From Clostridia bacterium (lineage in GTDB: Bacteria; Bacillota; Clostridia; Oscillospirales; CAG-272), in contig JAFQRL010000041.1 of assembly GCA_017410065.1 (NCBI GenBank), positions 34,435-98,434 of the forward strand: a stretch of DNA of 64,000 bases, read 5' to 3'. Both the position numbers and the translations under genes were made by a program. This document shows, piece after piece, positions 8,030-17,228 of the stretch; the stretch's first letter is position 1; the number at the start of each line of letters is the position of its first letter. The notes under the pieces were generated by a model. That model was not told where the DNA came from and ran no database searches. It worked only from the letters and a program-made list of their open reading frames with translations.

Positions 8030-10408
8030 ATGACGAAAAAGTGTTCAACCAAAAAAGCGTTGATCGCAAGCTTGCTCTCTCTTGTGATTTGCGTATCAAT
8101 GCTGGTCGGAACGACGTTCGCTTGGTTTACAGACTCTGTCACCTCGGCAAATAACATTATTGCCTCAGGTAATCTTGACGTCGAGCTGTACTATCAGGTT
8201 GAAGGTCAGTCCGATTGGACGAAAGTAACCGATAATACCAACGTATTCAAAGAGGATACGCTTTGGGAGCCCGGTCACACAGAGGTCGTAAAGCTTAAGG
8301 TTGTTAACGAGGGAACTCTTGCTCTTAAGTATCAGCTTGGTGTAAACGTGGCAAGTGAGGTTGGTTCTGTCAACGTTAACGATGTAGAATTCAAGCTTTC
8401 CGACTTTATCAAGTTCGGCATTGTTGACGGCGCACAGAGCTACACTCGCGATCAGGCAATTGCCGCCGCAGAGGCAAACGGCGCCACCGCACTGAAGACC
8501 GCGTACAATTCTACCGTTACCGCTCTTGCTCCCCAGAACGAGAAGATCGTAACGATGGTAGTTTATATGCCCACCACCGTTGGCAACGAAGCAGACGCAA
8601 AGGCGGGCGCTGCCGTTCCCACCATTAACCTCGGCATCAACCTGTTTGCAACGCAGATGACTGCGGAGAGCGATAGCTTCAACGACCAGTACGATAAGAA
8701 TGCTATCATCGTAACCAATGCTGCAGAGGCGCAGGCAGCTCTCGACAGTGCAGAAGCCGGCGCTACCATTAAGCTTGCTCCCGGTGTAAACTACGGTACG
8801 CTTCTCCTTCGCCCCGTAGATGGAAATGCCAATACCACTACGAGCCTGAACGAAGCTGATGGCGAGGGCCTCACCGTTTATAGAAATGAGTATATTCGTA
8901 AGGTTGAAAATCTTACCATTATCGGTGCTCCCGGCGCAACGGTTGACGCGATCAAGGTTGAATCCGGTTATATCAGCGGCTCCTCCTGCAATCTCGTTGA
9001 TGTCAAGGGGCTCGTGATCGACTCGGTCGAATTCACCGATAAAGCCGATTGTGCACCTCATACCTACTCCGCTCCTATTTTCTTCAATCTCACTTGGACG
9101 GATGTTGACGGTCTTACTGTTAAGAACTGTAAGCTGATCGGTAACGACGACAAGGTTAATTTCGTGTACTTCACGATTGACGGTTCAGGTGCGTTCGATG
9201 GCGTAGCGTCCAATGTAACCATTACCGGCAATACAGTTGACGGTATCGCAAGACTTTGTGAGCTCCGTCAGACCGAGAACGTTACCATCACCGATAACGT
9301 AATCAAAAATACCGTTCTGCACGGTATGCTCCTTACCGTTCACAACGGCGTTTACGCCGGCAACGTAACCATCATCGGTAACACCGCTTACGGTATTGGT
9401 GATCGTTTCGTAAGAATGGCAGGCGCAGGCGATGCGAACGTTGTAATTAAGGATAATACTAACCTCAACTATGAGGGTGATGAAGCTGATTACATCAAAG
9501 TTACCGATTCTAACGGAACTCCCGTGATTGAGAACAACGTTATTGGCAGAAGTGTTTACGGTCTGACTCTCATTCCCGATGGCGTTAACTCCAAAATCAT
9601 TGTCAGCGATAAAGAAGGATTATTGAACCTTACCAAGCTGTTCGCTGACTGGACTGCACTGTTCACAGACGGAAATGGAACCACTTATACCAACTATGCA
9701 AACGGTGCGGGTGCTGATTACTATTACAGCGGCAGATGGACTGTGAACCTTGGTGCTAATATCGATCTTGGCAACGATACCATCGATCCTATTATCCTTA
9801 AGCACCCTGTGTCAACCGGCAATCTTGCATTCAACGGCAATAATTATACAATCAGCAATGCAAAGATCGTAACAGATGCGACTACCGAGAACGAAGCAGG
9901 CTTGTTCAATGCAAATTACGTAGCATTCAAGAACTTGAAGCTCGATAACATCCACGTTGTCGGTAGCAATAAAGGCAATTCCACCGCAGGTATTTTGTCC
10001 GGCTCTGCAAACGTTGATCAAGGCATAGAGAATATCGCCATCTCCAACTCCTCCGTTACAGGCGGTAAGTACACAGGCGGCGTTGTCGGTTACGGTTACA
10101 CCGACGTTGCAAATTGCACGTTGACTAACGTTACCGTTAAGGGCGGATATAAGCTCGGCGGTATTATAGGTTACATTTGCGCAAGCGGCGGTACCGGTGA
10201 TGTTACAGGCAACACCCTCATTGATTGCACCGTTGACGGCATCGGCAACAACATCTTTGCAGGCGGCAAGGATAAGTATGTAATTGGTCAGGTAGTTGGT
10301 AACTACAACTGCAACGGTACTTGCAACAACAATACCATCACTAACATAACCACTTCTGCTGCCGAAATTATCGGTGAGATCGAAGCAGGAAAGACCGTTA
10401 CTCAGTAA
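8030..10408 (+). CDS. Secreted protein with SipW/TasA-type N-terminus and right-handed beta-helix repeats
   Basis: A 792-residue exported protein. The N-terminus (basic KKCSTKK, hydrophobic core, then GTTFAWFTDS near residues 27-36) is typical of SipW-dependent precursors, and the next 170 residues match the TasA/camelysin type. Residues about 230-560 are Asn/Thr/Val-rich repeats such as NVTITGNTV, typical of a pectate-lyase-like beta-helix. The C-terminal part has repeated GG-containing strands (YTGGVVGYG, KLGGIIGYI) like GLUG modules. There is no LPXTG signal. It is probably a matrix or adhesive fibre component. It is monocistronic, with its own promoter and terminator. No SipW peptidase is in the window. 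Confidence 0.75.
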   Translation: MTKKCSTKKALIASLLSLVICVSMLVGTTFAWFTDSVTSANNIIASGNLDVELYYQVEGQSDWTKVTDNTNVFKEDTLWEPGHTEVVKLKVVNEGTLALKYQLGVNVASEVGSVNVNDVEFKLSDFIKFGIVDGAQSYTRDQAIAAAEANGATALKTAYNSTVTALAPQNEKIVTMVVYMPTTVGNEADAKAGAAVPTINLGINLFATQMTAESDSFNDQYDKNAIIVTNAAEAQAALDSAEAGATIKLAPGVNYGTLLLRPVDGNANTTTSLNEADGEGLTVYRNEYIRKVENLTIIGAPGATVDAIKVESGYISGSSCNLVDVKGLVIDSVEFTDKADCAPHTYSAPIFFNLTWTDVDGLTVKNCKLIGNDDKVNFVYFTIDGSGAFDGVASNVTITGNTVDGIARLCELRQTENVTITDNVIKNTVLHGMLLTVHNGVYAGNVTIIGNTAYGIGDRFVRMAGAGDANVVIKDNTNLNYEGDEADYIKVTDSNGTPVIENNVIGRSVYGLTLIPDGVNSKIIVSDKEGLLNLTKLFADWTALFTDGNGTTYTNYANGAGADYYYSGRWTVNLGANIDLGNDTIDPIILKHPVSTGNLAFNGNNYTISNAKIVTDATTENEAGLFNANYVAFKNLKLDNIHVVGSNKGNSTAGILSGSANVDQGIENIAISNSSVTGGKYTGGVVGYGYTDVANCTLTNVTVKGGYKLGGIIGYICASGGTGDVTGNTLIDCTVDGIGNNIFAGGKDKYVIGQVVGNYNCNGTCNNNTITNITTSAAEIIGEIEAGKTVTQ

Positions 10409-10486
10409 CTTTTCGAAAGCGCTATCTAAATAACGAAGCCCACTCTATCTCTTCTCGTGAGGGATAGGGTGGCTAACAAAAGACGG

Positions 10487-10522
10487 AATCGGTGAGCAAA
10501 TTTTGCTCACCGATTTATTTTA
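10487..10522 (+). terminator. Intrinsic terminator
   Basis: A 14-bp inverted repeat (10487-10500 with the matching arm to 10515) is followed by T-rich sequence. A weaker GU-containing hairpin lies just upstream at about 10440-10472. It ends the beta-helix gene transcript. Confidence 0.88.
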
Positions 10523-10597
10523 TTTAGCTCTACCGCGCGTTGCTCGTTTAATCGATTATATCAAAAAGCCCCATATAATTTATCTGTAAAACTCAAA

Positions 10598-10631
10598 TCT
10601 TTAGCCTATCTTTAGCGAGCCGTGATATAAT
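10598..10631 (+). promoter_or_regulatory. Activator-type promoter of the VTC operon with 11-bp-spaced direct repeats
   Basis: TATAAT at 10626-10631 lacks a good -35 box; the hexamer 17 bases upstream is TAGCCT. In its place lies the direct repeat TCTTTAGC at 10598-10605 and 10609-10616, an 11-bp period. Direct repeats one helical turn apart at -35 are the usual target of OmpR/PhoB-type regulators, and such a regulator is encoded at 14299. Confidence 0.55.
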
Positions 10632-10662
10632 CCCCTTATAAAATGGGAAAGTAGGATTTCAT

Positions 10663-11415
10663 ATGGCGTTTCAAACGGTGTTCAAGCGGTACGAACTAAA
10701 ATATATGCTGACTCTCGAACAAAAGGAAAAGATACTTGAAGCGATGTCGCCGTATATGCAGCTTGACAAATACGGACGGACAACGATACGGAATATCTAC
10801 TTCGATACCGACAATTATAGGTTGATACGGCGTTCTATTGAAAAGCCTGCCTATAAGGAAAAAATACGAATACGCAGCTACGCTCAGGCAACTGCCGACA
10901 GCACGGTATTCGTGGAACTGAAAAAGAAATACGAGAAGGTAGTCTATAAGCGCAGACTTCCCCTGTGCGAAGCAGATGCTATGGCGTGGGTATGCCGTGA
11001 AAATCCGTGTCCCGTGAACACGCAGATCTCCCGAGAGATCGATTATTTTATCGATTTTTACAGAAAACTAAATCCGACGGTGTTTCTCTCCTATGAGCGA
11101 GAAGCCTACTACGATAAGGACGGCGGAGATTTTCGTGTGACCTTTGACGATAACATTTTGTGCCGTCAAACTGACGTGAATCTTTGCTCGTCCGTGTACG
11201 GCACACCGATCCTGCCAGAAGGAAAGGTGCTGATGGAGCTGAAATGCTCGGGCGGGATTCCGCTTTGGATGGTCGAGGTGCTTTCCCGTGAGCGTATCTA
11301 TAAAACCTCATTTTCAAAATACGGAACAGCGTACTCTACGTTGATATTTCCCGAAATCTATTTACCAAATTCGATAAAACATAAGGAGATCATAACAAAT
11401 GGATGCAATATTTAA
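10663..11415 (+). CDS. VTC-domain protein (polyphosphate polymerase-like)
   Basis: A 250-residue VTC domain. This family forms a tunnel lined with basic residues that makes polyphosphate from nucleotide triphosphate in yeast; bacterial homologues are less well defined. Visible family features are FKRYELKYML at the N-terminus, the acidic/aromatic YFDTDNYRL, the basic strand EKIRIRSY, and ELKKKYEKVVYKRR near residue 86. It overlaps the DUF4956 gene by 17 bases. In many Firmicutes this trio with a DUF4956 protein and a beta-helix or CotH-like protein is conserved, so a shared envelope role is likely. Confidence 0.82.
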   Translation: MAFQTVFKRYELKYMLTLEQKEKILEAMSPYMQLDKYGRTTIRNIYFDTDNYRLIRRSIEKPAYKEKIRIRSYAQATADSTVFVELKKKYEKVVYKRRLPLCEADAMAWVCRENPCPVNTQISREIDYFIDFYRKLNPTVFLSYEREAYYDKDGGDFRVTFDDNILCRQTDVNLCSSVYGTPILPEGKVLMELKCSGGIPLWMVEVLSRERIYKTSFSKYGTAYSTLIFPEIYLPNSIKHKEIITNGCNI

Positions 11416-12088
11416 GGGCGTTTTTGATAACGAGCTGACACAGGTGATTGAGGTGGGAGATTTTCTGCTTTGCCTTGGCGTGTCGCTCGTGCTTGGACTC
11501 ATTATGGCGGCGGCATATATGTGGAGAAACGAGCATACCAAGAGCTTTCTTGTCACACTCGCGCTCCTGCCTGCCGTTGTGTGCGTTGTCATTATGATGG
11601 TAAACGGCAATATCGGCGCGGGCGTTGCGGTGGCAGGTGCGTTCAGCCTTGTTCGCTTCCGTAGCGCACCCGGCTCGGCAAAGGAGATCGTTACCATCTT
11701 TCTTGCAATGGGTGCAGGGCTGATCGCAGGTATGGGATACCTTGGCTTTGCCGCACTCTTTACCGTTATTATGTGCTTGATGTTCCTTATCTACAATGCC
11801 GTGGCAGGCAACTCTAAGAGCGAGGCTGTCAACAAAACCATTAAAATCACCATTCCCGAGGATCTTGACTATTCGGGTGCGTTTGACGATATCTTTGCCG
11901 AGTACACTAAAAAGAACGAGCTTGTTAAGGTCAAGACCACCAATATGGGCAGTATGTTCCGCCTTACATACAACGTAACGCTCAAGGATGCGACCAAGGA
12001 AAAAGAGATGATCGACCGCATCCGTGAGCGCAACGGAAATCTTGAAATTATGGTGTCAAAGCAGGAAACGCGCGTAGCGGAGCTTTGA
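11399..12088 (+). CDS. DUF4956 family membrane protein
   Basis: A 229-residue protein with four to five hydrophobic helices in the first 140 residues (around 20-40, 48-68, 73-90 and 105-140) and a cytosolic C-terminal domain of about 85 residues. The glycine-rich GNIGAGVAVAGAFSLVRFR block is typical of DUF4956. The start overlaps the VTC gene and has AAGGAG nine bases upstream. It may present or anchor the VTC domain at the membrane; function is unproven. Confidence 0.8.
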   Translation: MDAIFKGVFDNELTQVIEVGDFLLCLGVSLVLGLIMAAAYMWRNEHTKSFLVTLALLPAVVCVVIMMVNGNIGAGVAVAGAFSLVRFRSAPGSAKEIVTIFLAMGAGLIAGMGYLGFAALFTVIMCLMFLIYNAVAGNSKSEAVNKTIKITIPEDLDYSGAFDDIFAEYTKKNELVKVKTTNMGSMFRLTYNVTLKDATKEKEMIDRIRERNGNLEIMVSKQETRVAEL

Positions 12089-12104
12089 TGATAAGGAGAA
12101 CGCT

Positions 12105-14222
12105 ATGAAAACAAAAATATTTGTACTTTTACTGTGTCTTGTTCTGCTTCTTACGGGATGCGGAAAGAAGGATAAGAACGAGGGCTACCAAAATCCCGAG
12201 GAGCAAGGAACAACGGCAGATCTCGGTGACGATAACAAGAGCTTTGGAGAATCGCTTGACTCACTCGGCGCGTATGACGGTTATTTTGAGGGCGAGTCCA
12301 CCGATATTGTAGTCGAATGTGTTTCGGGAACGCAGGGTGCTTATAAGCTCGAAGGCACGACGCTGACCTTTACCGGGGTATGTGAAGAAAGCGTATATTC
12401 CATTTCGGGTAAGCTGCGCGGCAATATCGTCATTGACGTTGGTGATAGCTATAAATTCGATCTGGAGCTTTGCGGACTTTCTATTGTCTGCAATTCTACC
12501 AATCCCATTACCGTAATAAGCGGTGATGAGGTTGCTATCCAAGCAAAAAAGGATACAAAGAACTATATTTACGATATGCGTTCTACCATTGACTCTACCG
12601 ATGAAACGCTCTATTCGGGTGCAATTCACTCCGACGTTGACCTTGAGATCGGAGGCAAGGGGGAGCTGACCGTGGTTTCCGAGAACAACAACGGTATTCA
12701 CTCAAAGGACGATTTGCAGGTCAAGAACCTCACTCTCCTTGTGGCTTGTATTGACAATTCGCTCAAAGGCAACGATGGCGTAGAAATTGAGGGGGGCAGT
12801 ACCACGCTCATTGCATCGGGTGGTGATTGCATCAAGACCTCGAATAGCGACATATCCGAGAAAGGCAATCAGCGCGGTAGCATCAGCATTGTTGGCGGTA
12901 CGCATAATCTTTACGCCGCCTGCGACGGAATCGATGCGGCGTACAATGCGACGGTTGATGACAGCACCACCGCGCTGAATATTTACACCGATAAATACTC
13001 CAACTATTCAAAGGAAGTAACGGCGACCTCGTCAGATACCAACTATATCCGTTTTACGAGCAATGCATATTATTATTCTGTCAAATATTATAATTCCGAT
13101 ACCGACTACGTTTGGGTGAATGCCGAGTATCACTCTAAGGTGTCGGGCAGCAGAAGCAATTATTACTACTATTCCTATCCTAAGATGCCCGATTATGCAA
13201 AGGTACAGTTCTTTATTTACGAAACCGAATCACAGCGCGGTCAGGACTCGGAATACCTTGTTGCTTCTGATTATCTGTCACAGAATAGTGCTTGCGATAC
13301 TTTCGCCTTGACACAATCCTATAACGGACTTTATTACGAGTGGACGAATTACACCACAACGATCCAAGAGGGTGGATTTGGCGGCCCAGGAGGAATGGGA
13401 GGTCCCGGCGGTATGGACGGTGGTAACACCGATAAAGGCGAGTATTCCACCAAGGGAATCAAAGCGGCGAACGAGATCGTTATAAACAACGGAACGGTAA
13501 ACATCAAGTCCTACGACGATGCCATTCACGCAAACAACGATGGAAGTCTTGAAAACGGCGCGACACCACTTGGAAATGTCACAATAAACGGCGGCACGAT
13601 CACCGCATACTCCAACGATGACGGACTGCACGCAGACGGTGCGCTTTCGGTAAGGGCGGGAACGGTCAGTGTTACCAACTCCTACGAGGGCGTTGAAGGT
13701 ACGACCGTCAATATCTCGGGCGGTTACGTTTCGGTGATTGCTAAGGATGACGGAATCAACGCTACCGCAACCTCGGGCGTGGCAATCGCTATCAGTGGCG
13801 GTACAGTATATATTTACTGTACGGGTGACGGCATCGACTCCAATAGCCGTACCTCGTATCAAGGAATTGTATTCTCCGGAGGTAATACCGTTGTGATCTC
13901 CAATTCAAACGGCAACTCGGCTATTGACACCGAGCAGGGCTATGCTTATGAGGGCGGTGCGGTAATCGCTATTATGCCTCGTGGCGGTATGTCAAGCGAA
14001 GCAACGCACTGTCAGAGCTTCTCAAGCGTTGGAAAATCCACTCAAATGTCCTTGACAAAGGATAACTACCTTGTAGCAGAGATCGGCGGTGGCACGGCAA
14101 CCGTAAAAATGCCTGCGTCGATCAATGCGCTCGTTATTACACTTGGAGATAGCTCACCGAGCATCACCACAGAGACTTCTGTAAGTGTCACCCTTGACGA
14201 AAACGGCGTAGCTTGGAATTAA
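12105..14222 (+). CDS. Lipoprotein with carbohydrate-binding beta-helix (Cthe_2159-like)
   Basis: A 705-residue exported lipoprotein: the signal peptide ends in the lipobox LLTGC (Cys19). The body has many repeats of the form NxxITINGGTITAYSNDDGLHA, with alternating Gly and Asp, as in the calcium-binding polygalacturonate-binding beta-helix family of Cthe_2159. A glycine/methionine-rich linker (GGPGGMGGPGGM) sits near residue 428 and separates two halves. It follows the DUF4956 gene by 16 bases. The product is probably cell-surface carbohydrate-binding or matrix material co-produced with the VTC/DUF4956 pair. Confidence 0.75.
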   Translation: MKTKIFVLLLCLVLLLTGCGKKDKNEGYQNPEEQGTTADLGDDNKSFGESLDSLGAYDGYFEGESTDIVVECVSGTQGAYKLEGTTLTFTGVCEESVYSISGKLRGNIVIDVGDSYKFDLELCGLSIVCNSTNPITVISGDEVAIQAKKDTKNYIYDMRSTIDSTDETLYSGAIHSDVDLEIGGKGELTVVSENNNGIHSKDDLQVKNLTLLVACIDNSLKGNDGVEIEGGSTTLIASGGDCIKTSNSDISEKGNQRGSISIVGGTHNLYAACDGIDAAYNATVDDSTTALNIYTDKYSNYSKEVTATSSDTNYIRFTSNAYYYSVKYYNSDTDYVWVNAEYHSKVSGSRSNYYYYSYPKMPDYAKVQFFIYETESQRGQDSEYLVASDYLSQNSACDTFALTQSYNGLYYEWTNYTTTIQEGGFGGPGGMGGPGGMDGGNTDKGEYSTKGIKAANEIVINNGTVNIKSYDDAIHANNDGSLENGATPLGNVTINGGTITAYSNDDGLHADGALSVRAGTVSVTNSYEGVEGTTVNISGGYVSVIAKDDGINATATSGVAIAISGGTVYIYCTGDGIDSNSRTSYQGIVFSGGNTVVISNSNGNSAIDTEQGYAYEGGAVIAIMPRGGMSSEATHCQSFSSVGKSTQMSLTKDNYLVAEIGGGTATVKMPASINALVITLGDSSPSITTETSVSVTLDENGVAWN

Positions 14223-14237
14223 GTTTACAATATCACC

Positions 14238-14266
14238 TTGATATAAAAAGCAAAAAATGATATAAT
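14238..14266 (+). promoter_or_regulatory. Sigma-A promoter of the two-component system
   Basis: TTGATA (14238-14243), 17 bases, TATAAT (14261-14266), 33 bases upstream of the regulator start. It lets the regulator pair be transcribed independently of the VTC operon. Confidence 0.75.
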
Positions 14267-14298
14267 CAGTATTAGAAATGACGAAAGGAGGCGCAAAT

Positions 14299-14973
14299 AT
14301 GCGGATTTTAATTGCTGAGGACGATCCCAAGCTGCTCAAAAGCCTTGTGCATATATTCGAGATGAATCACTATGCCGTGGACGGCGTGGATAACGGTGTC
14401 GATGCATTCGATTTTGCGTCCTCGGATGAATACGACGGTCTTGTACTTGACATTATGATGCCCGGTATGGACGGCGTGACTTTACTCAAAAAGCTCCGCG
14501 CAAACGGAATCACAACGCCTGCGCTCTTTCTGACCGCCAAGACCGAAACCTACCAAAAGATCGAGGGGCTTGATGCAGGGGCTGACGATTATCTCCCCAA
14601 GCCATTCTCAACAGGAGAGCTTCTTGCCCGTGTCCGTGCGATGCTTCGCAGAAAGGACAATTTCACGCCCGATCTGCTCACGTTTGAAAAGCTGACACTC
14701 AACCGATCCACCTATGAGCTTGTTTATGACGGCAAAACGCAAGCTCTCAGCGGAAAAGAATTTCAGGTGATGGAGATGATGATGCAAAATCGTGGTATCA
14801 TCGTGACCGCCGAGCAGCTGATCACACACATTTGGGGCTGGAATACCGACGTGGATATGAGCGTAGTGTACGTTCACGTTTCCAACATCCGCAAAAAGCT
14901 CGATGCGCTTTCCGCTCCCGTAGCAATCAAGTTCGTCAAGGGCGCAGGCTATACCTTGGAGGCGACGGTATGA
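14299..14973 (+). CDS. OmpR-family response regulator
   Basis: A 224-residue DNA-binding response regulator. The receiver domain shows the acidic pair at D8/D9, the phospho-acceptor D51 in LDIMMPGMDG and the conserved Lys in FLTAKTE. The C-terminal half is a winged helix (FQVMEMMMQN, HIWGW, VYVHVSNIRKKL). The ATG at 14299 with GAAAGGAGG is preferred over an in-frame ATG 21 bases earlier. It overlaps the kinase start as ATGA. It is the likely activator of the direct repeats before the VTC gene. Confidence 0.9.
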   Translation: MRILIAEDDPKLLKSLVHIFEMNHYAVDGVDNGVDAFDFASSDEYDGLVLDIMMPGMDGVTLLKKLRANGITTPALFLTAKTETYQKIEGLDAGADDYLPKPFSTGELLARVRAMLRRKDNFTPDLLTFEKLTLNRSTYELVYDGKTQALSGKEFQVMEMMMQNRGIIVTAEQLITHIWGWNTDVDMSVVYVHVSNIRKKLDALSAPVAIKFVKGAGYTLEATV

Positions 14974-16208
14974 TTTACAGACTTCAAAGGAAATTCATTT
15001 TGATATGTACAGTGTCGGTGCTGACGGTCATTGCATTGGTGTTTGGCGTTATCCTTGTACTCAATATATCCTCAATGAACAGAAATATGGATATGCTGGC
15101 AGACCGAGTATCAGAGGGCGGCGGAAGTTTTCCCGGATCTATGGAGGAAAAGCCCGAGCCCGATAAGATGCCTCCACCTAATGCTCAGGACTTTGAGTTT
15201 ATCACCCCCGAAACACCGTTCTCCACGCGCCATTTTACCGTATTCTTTGATAAACAGGGCGAGGTTGCGAGAACCAATACCGAGTCCATCTATTCTATCA
15301 CGGAAGAAGCGGCCATCGAGTATGCAGAAAGTGTGCTTGACGATGAAGATACAAGGGGTTGGATAGACAACTATCGGTATAAGGTCTTTGCATCGGAAAT
15401 GGGAACAGGCGTTGTGTTCGTCGATGGAAGTATGAGCCGTTCGTCGCTTATGCAGTCGATGACGATCGCGGGCTTCGTTCTGCTCGGATGCGCCGCGCTC
15501 GTGCTGATTCTTATATTCCTGCTCTCGAAAAAGGCGGTAAATCCCATTGCCGAGAGCTACGAAAAGCAGAAGCAGTTCATTACCGATGCAAATCACGAGC
15601 TGAAAACTCCGCTGACCTTAATTCTCGCAAATCTCGATATTGCCGAAGCCGAGCTTGGCAAAAACGAATGGCTTGACGATATCCGCTCCGAAGGACATAG
15701 AATGACAGAGCTTGTGAATCAGCTCGTCGCGCTCTCCCGTATGGACGAGGAAGGACAGCCTCTAAATATGACCGATGTCGCTCTTGGAGAGCTTGTTGCC
15801 AATACCGCCCGCGAGTTTGAACCGCTTGCAAAGGAGCGAGGCAAAGCAATCACATCAAGCATTGACAAAGAAATTTCTTATCTTGGTGACGAAGCGCTCC
15901 TTCACCGACTTGTCGGTATCTTGATGGATAATGCTATTAAGTATTGCGATCAGGGCGGTGAGATCACCGTAAATCTTCACAGAGGAAGAAGAACTATTCT
16001 CACCGTGGAAAACACCTATGCAGCCGTTGGAGAGATCGAGCTTGACCGCTTGTTCGACCGCTTCTACCGCGCAGACAAGGCGAGAAAATTTACGGGTGGT
16101 TACGGCGTAGGACTTTCTATGGCGAAAGCAATTGTCGAGAAGCACAAGGGCGAGATCACGGCGTACAAAAAAGATGCAGCACATATTGGATTTAAGATTG
16201 TATTGTAA
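14970..16208 (+). CDS. Sensor histidine kinase
   Basis: A 412-residue membrane kinase. It has an N-terminal membrane helix (about 8-32), an extracellular sensor region of about 115 residues, a second helix (about 150-172), then HisKA with the phospho-acceptor His209 in ANHELKTPL, and HATPase_c with N, G1 (DNAIKYC) and G2 (GGYGVGLSMAKAI) boxes. The ATG at 14970 overlaps the regulator stop; a longer upstream frame is only a shadow of the regulator gene. The signal is unknown; the neighbours suggest envelope or phosphate-polymer stress. Confidence 0.9.
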   Translation: MIYRLQRKFILICTVSVLTVIALVFGVILVLNISSMNRNMDMLADRVSEGGGSFPGSMEEKPEPDKMPPPNAQDFEFITPETPFSTRHFTVFFDKQGEVARTNTESIYSITEEAAIEYAESVLDDEDTRGWIDNYRYKVFASEMGTGVVFVDGSMSRSSLMQSMTIAGFVLLGCAALVLILIFLLSKKAVNPIAESYEKQKQFITDANHELKTPLTLILANLDIAEAELGKNEWLDDIRSEGHRMTELVNQLVALSRMDEEGQPLNMTDVALGELVANTAREFEPLAKERGKAITSSIDKEISYLGDEALLHRLVGILMDNAIKYCDQGGEITVNLHRGRRTILTVENTYAAVGEIELDRLFDRFYRADKARKFTGGYGVGLSMAKAIVEKHKGEITAYKKDAAHIGFKIVL

Positions 16209-16258
16209 AAATAGCAGAGGGCCATTCGCTTAATTATAAGCTTTTGACTCAGCCCCTT

Positions 16259-16580
16259 TTTTGGTCGGAATGACAGGGTATGCTTCACTACGTTACGCAG
16301 ATACCGCAAGCGGTATGCGAACCTGCATTTTGCTATGCAAAACAGAACCAAATTGACACACCAAGCAAAAAAGAGAAAACAACCACTAGGGCTATTTTCT
16401 CTTTTATGGTCGGAATGACAGGATATTCGACTGTGGCGAAGATTCACACGCTCTGCGCCTTGAAAGCAAGCTTTCAGATCTTTGAGCGGCGAATGCGAAC
16501 CTGCATCCGCTTCGCGAACAGGCTCGAATCGACAAACCAAACCCAAAGAAGAAGACCATCACAAGGATGGTCTTCTTTTT
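16259..16580. repeat. Degenerate repeats carrying the 3' end of tRNA-Pro
   Basis: The 15-base tRNA-Pro acceptor/T-arm end GGTCGGAATGACAGG occurs at 16263 and 16408 as well as in the true gene (16582). Between them GCGAACCTGCAT occurs at 16317 and 16495, again recalling the T-arm. Each copy follows a hairpin and a T-run. This 1.2-kb stretch holds no convincing protein gene. Confidence 0.7.
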
Positions 16581-16581
16581 T
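16549..16581 (+). terminator. Intrinsic terminator-like hairpin beside tRNA-Pro
   Basis: A 12-bp stem (16549-16560 with 16566-16577), five-base loop and T-run reading rightward, ending at the encoded CCA of the minus-strand tRNA. A similar A/T-rich hairpin lies at about 16367-16404. Confidence 0.65.
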
Positions 16582-16656
16582 GGTCGGAATGACAGGATTC
16601 GAACCTGCGACATCGTGCTCCCAAAGCACGCGCGCTACCAACTGCGCTACATCCCG
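16581..16656 (-). tRNA. tRNA-Pro (anticodon TGG), CCA encoded
   Basis: On the minus strand the sequence folds as a full cloverleaf: acceptor CGGGATG pairing with CATTCCG (one G-U), anticodon stem CGTGC/GCACG with loop TTTGGGA (anticodon TGG), T-loop TTCGAAT, discriminator A, then CCA. The intact gene lies between repeats that copy its 3' part to the left and its 5' half to the right. Confidence 0.93.
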
Positions 16657-17150
16657 AAATTATTTTATTGATTAGTAAATATTGGTTAGTAAGAAGTGCG
16701 CTTTGTCCGCCCCGTCCCGTCACATAGTCGTTTCGCGTCGCTCGGTACGCTCGCTTCTAAAACTCCTTGTTTTGGGGACTTCGCTTCGCATAAACGGTTA
16801 TCAACCGTTTCTCGCTCGCTCACCCAAAGCACCGCGCTACAGGCTGCGCTACATCCCGAAATTATTTTATTGGTTAGTAAATATTGGTTAGTAAGAAGTG
16901 TGCTTTGTCCGCCCCGTCCCGTCACATAGTCGTTTCGCGTCGCTCGGTACACACGCTTCTAAAACTCCTTGTTTTGGGGACTTCGCTTCGCATAAACGGT
17001 TATCAACCGTTTCTCGCTCGCTCACCCAAAGCACCGCGCTACGGGCTGCGCTACATACCGAAATTATTTTATTGATTAGTTAATATTGGTTAGTAAGAAG
17101 TGCGCTTTGTCCGCCCCGTCCCGTCACATAGTCGTTTCTCGTCGCTCGGG
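16620..17150. repeat. Tandem 202-bp repeat containing the 5' half of tRNA-Pro
   Basis: Two full units and one partial unit at an exact 202-bp period (anchor AAGAAGTG at 16691, 16893 and 17095). Each unit starts with the tRNA-Pro 5' half, read on the minus strand from the TGG anticodon loop to the first base (anchors 16620, 16823 and 17025). It is followed by the same upstream flank and a GC-rich segment with the hairpin AAACGGTT/AACCGTTT. The downstream copies differ from the true gene in the D-loop and cannot form a complete tRNA. The third unit breaks off near 17150. The functional tRNA promoter must lie inside this repeat. Confidence 0.88.
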
Positions 17151-17228
17151 AGACCGGATCTAGAAAGGTGGAGTAGATGAAATTTAGCCCTATTATTATA
17201 TCAAAGCTTTTTCGATTTGTCAAGCCCT

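Noticed and set aside
8165..9061. Long minus-strand frame of about 300 codons inside the beta-helix gene
   Set aside because: It mirrors the third-position bias of the plus-strand gene, has no ribosome site or domain and is a shadow.
16620..17040. CRISPR array
   Set aside because: The repeats are 202 bp, few and tRNA-derived, without short repeat/spacer alternation or cas genes.
16280..17083. Several overlapping frames of 60-130 codons around tRNA-Pro
   Set aside because: They read through tRNA and the 202-bp repeats in several frames, with no ribosome sites; they are repeat by-products.
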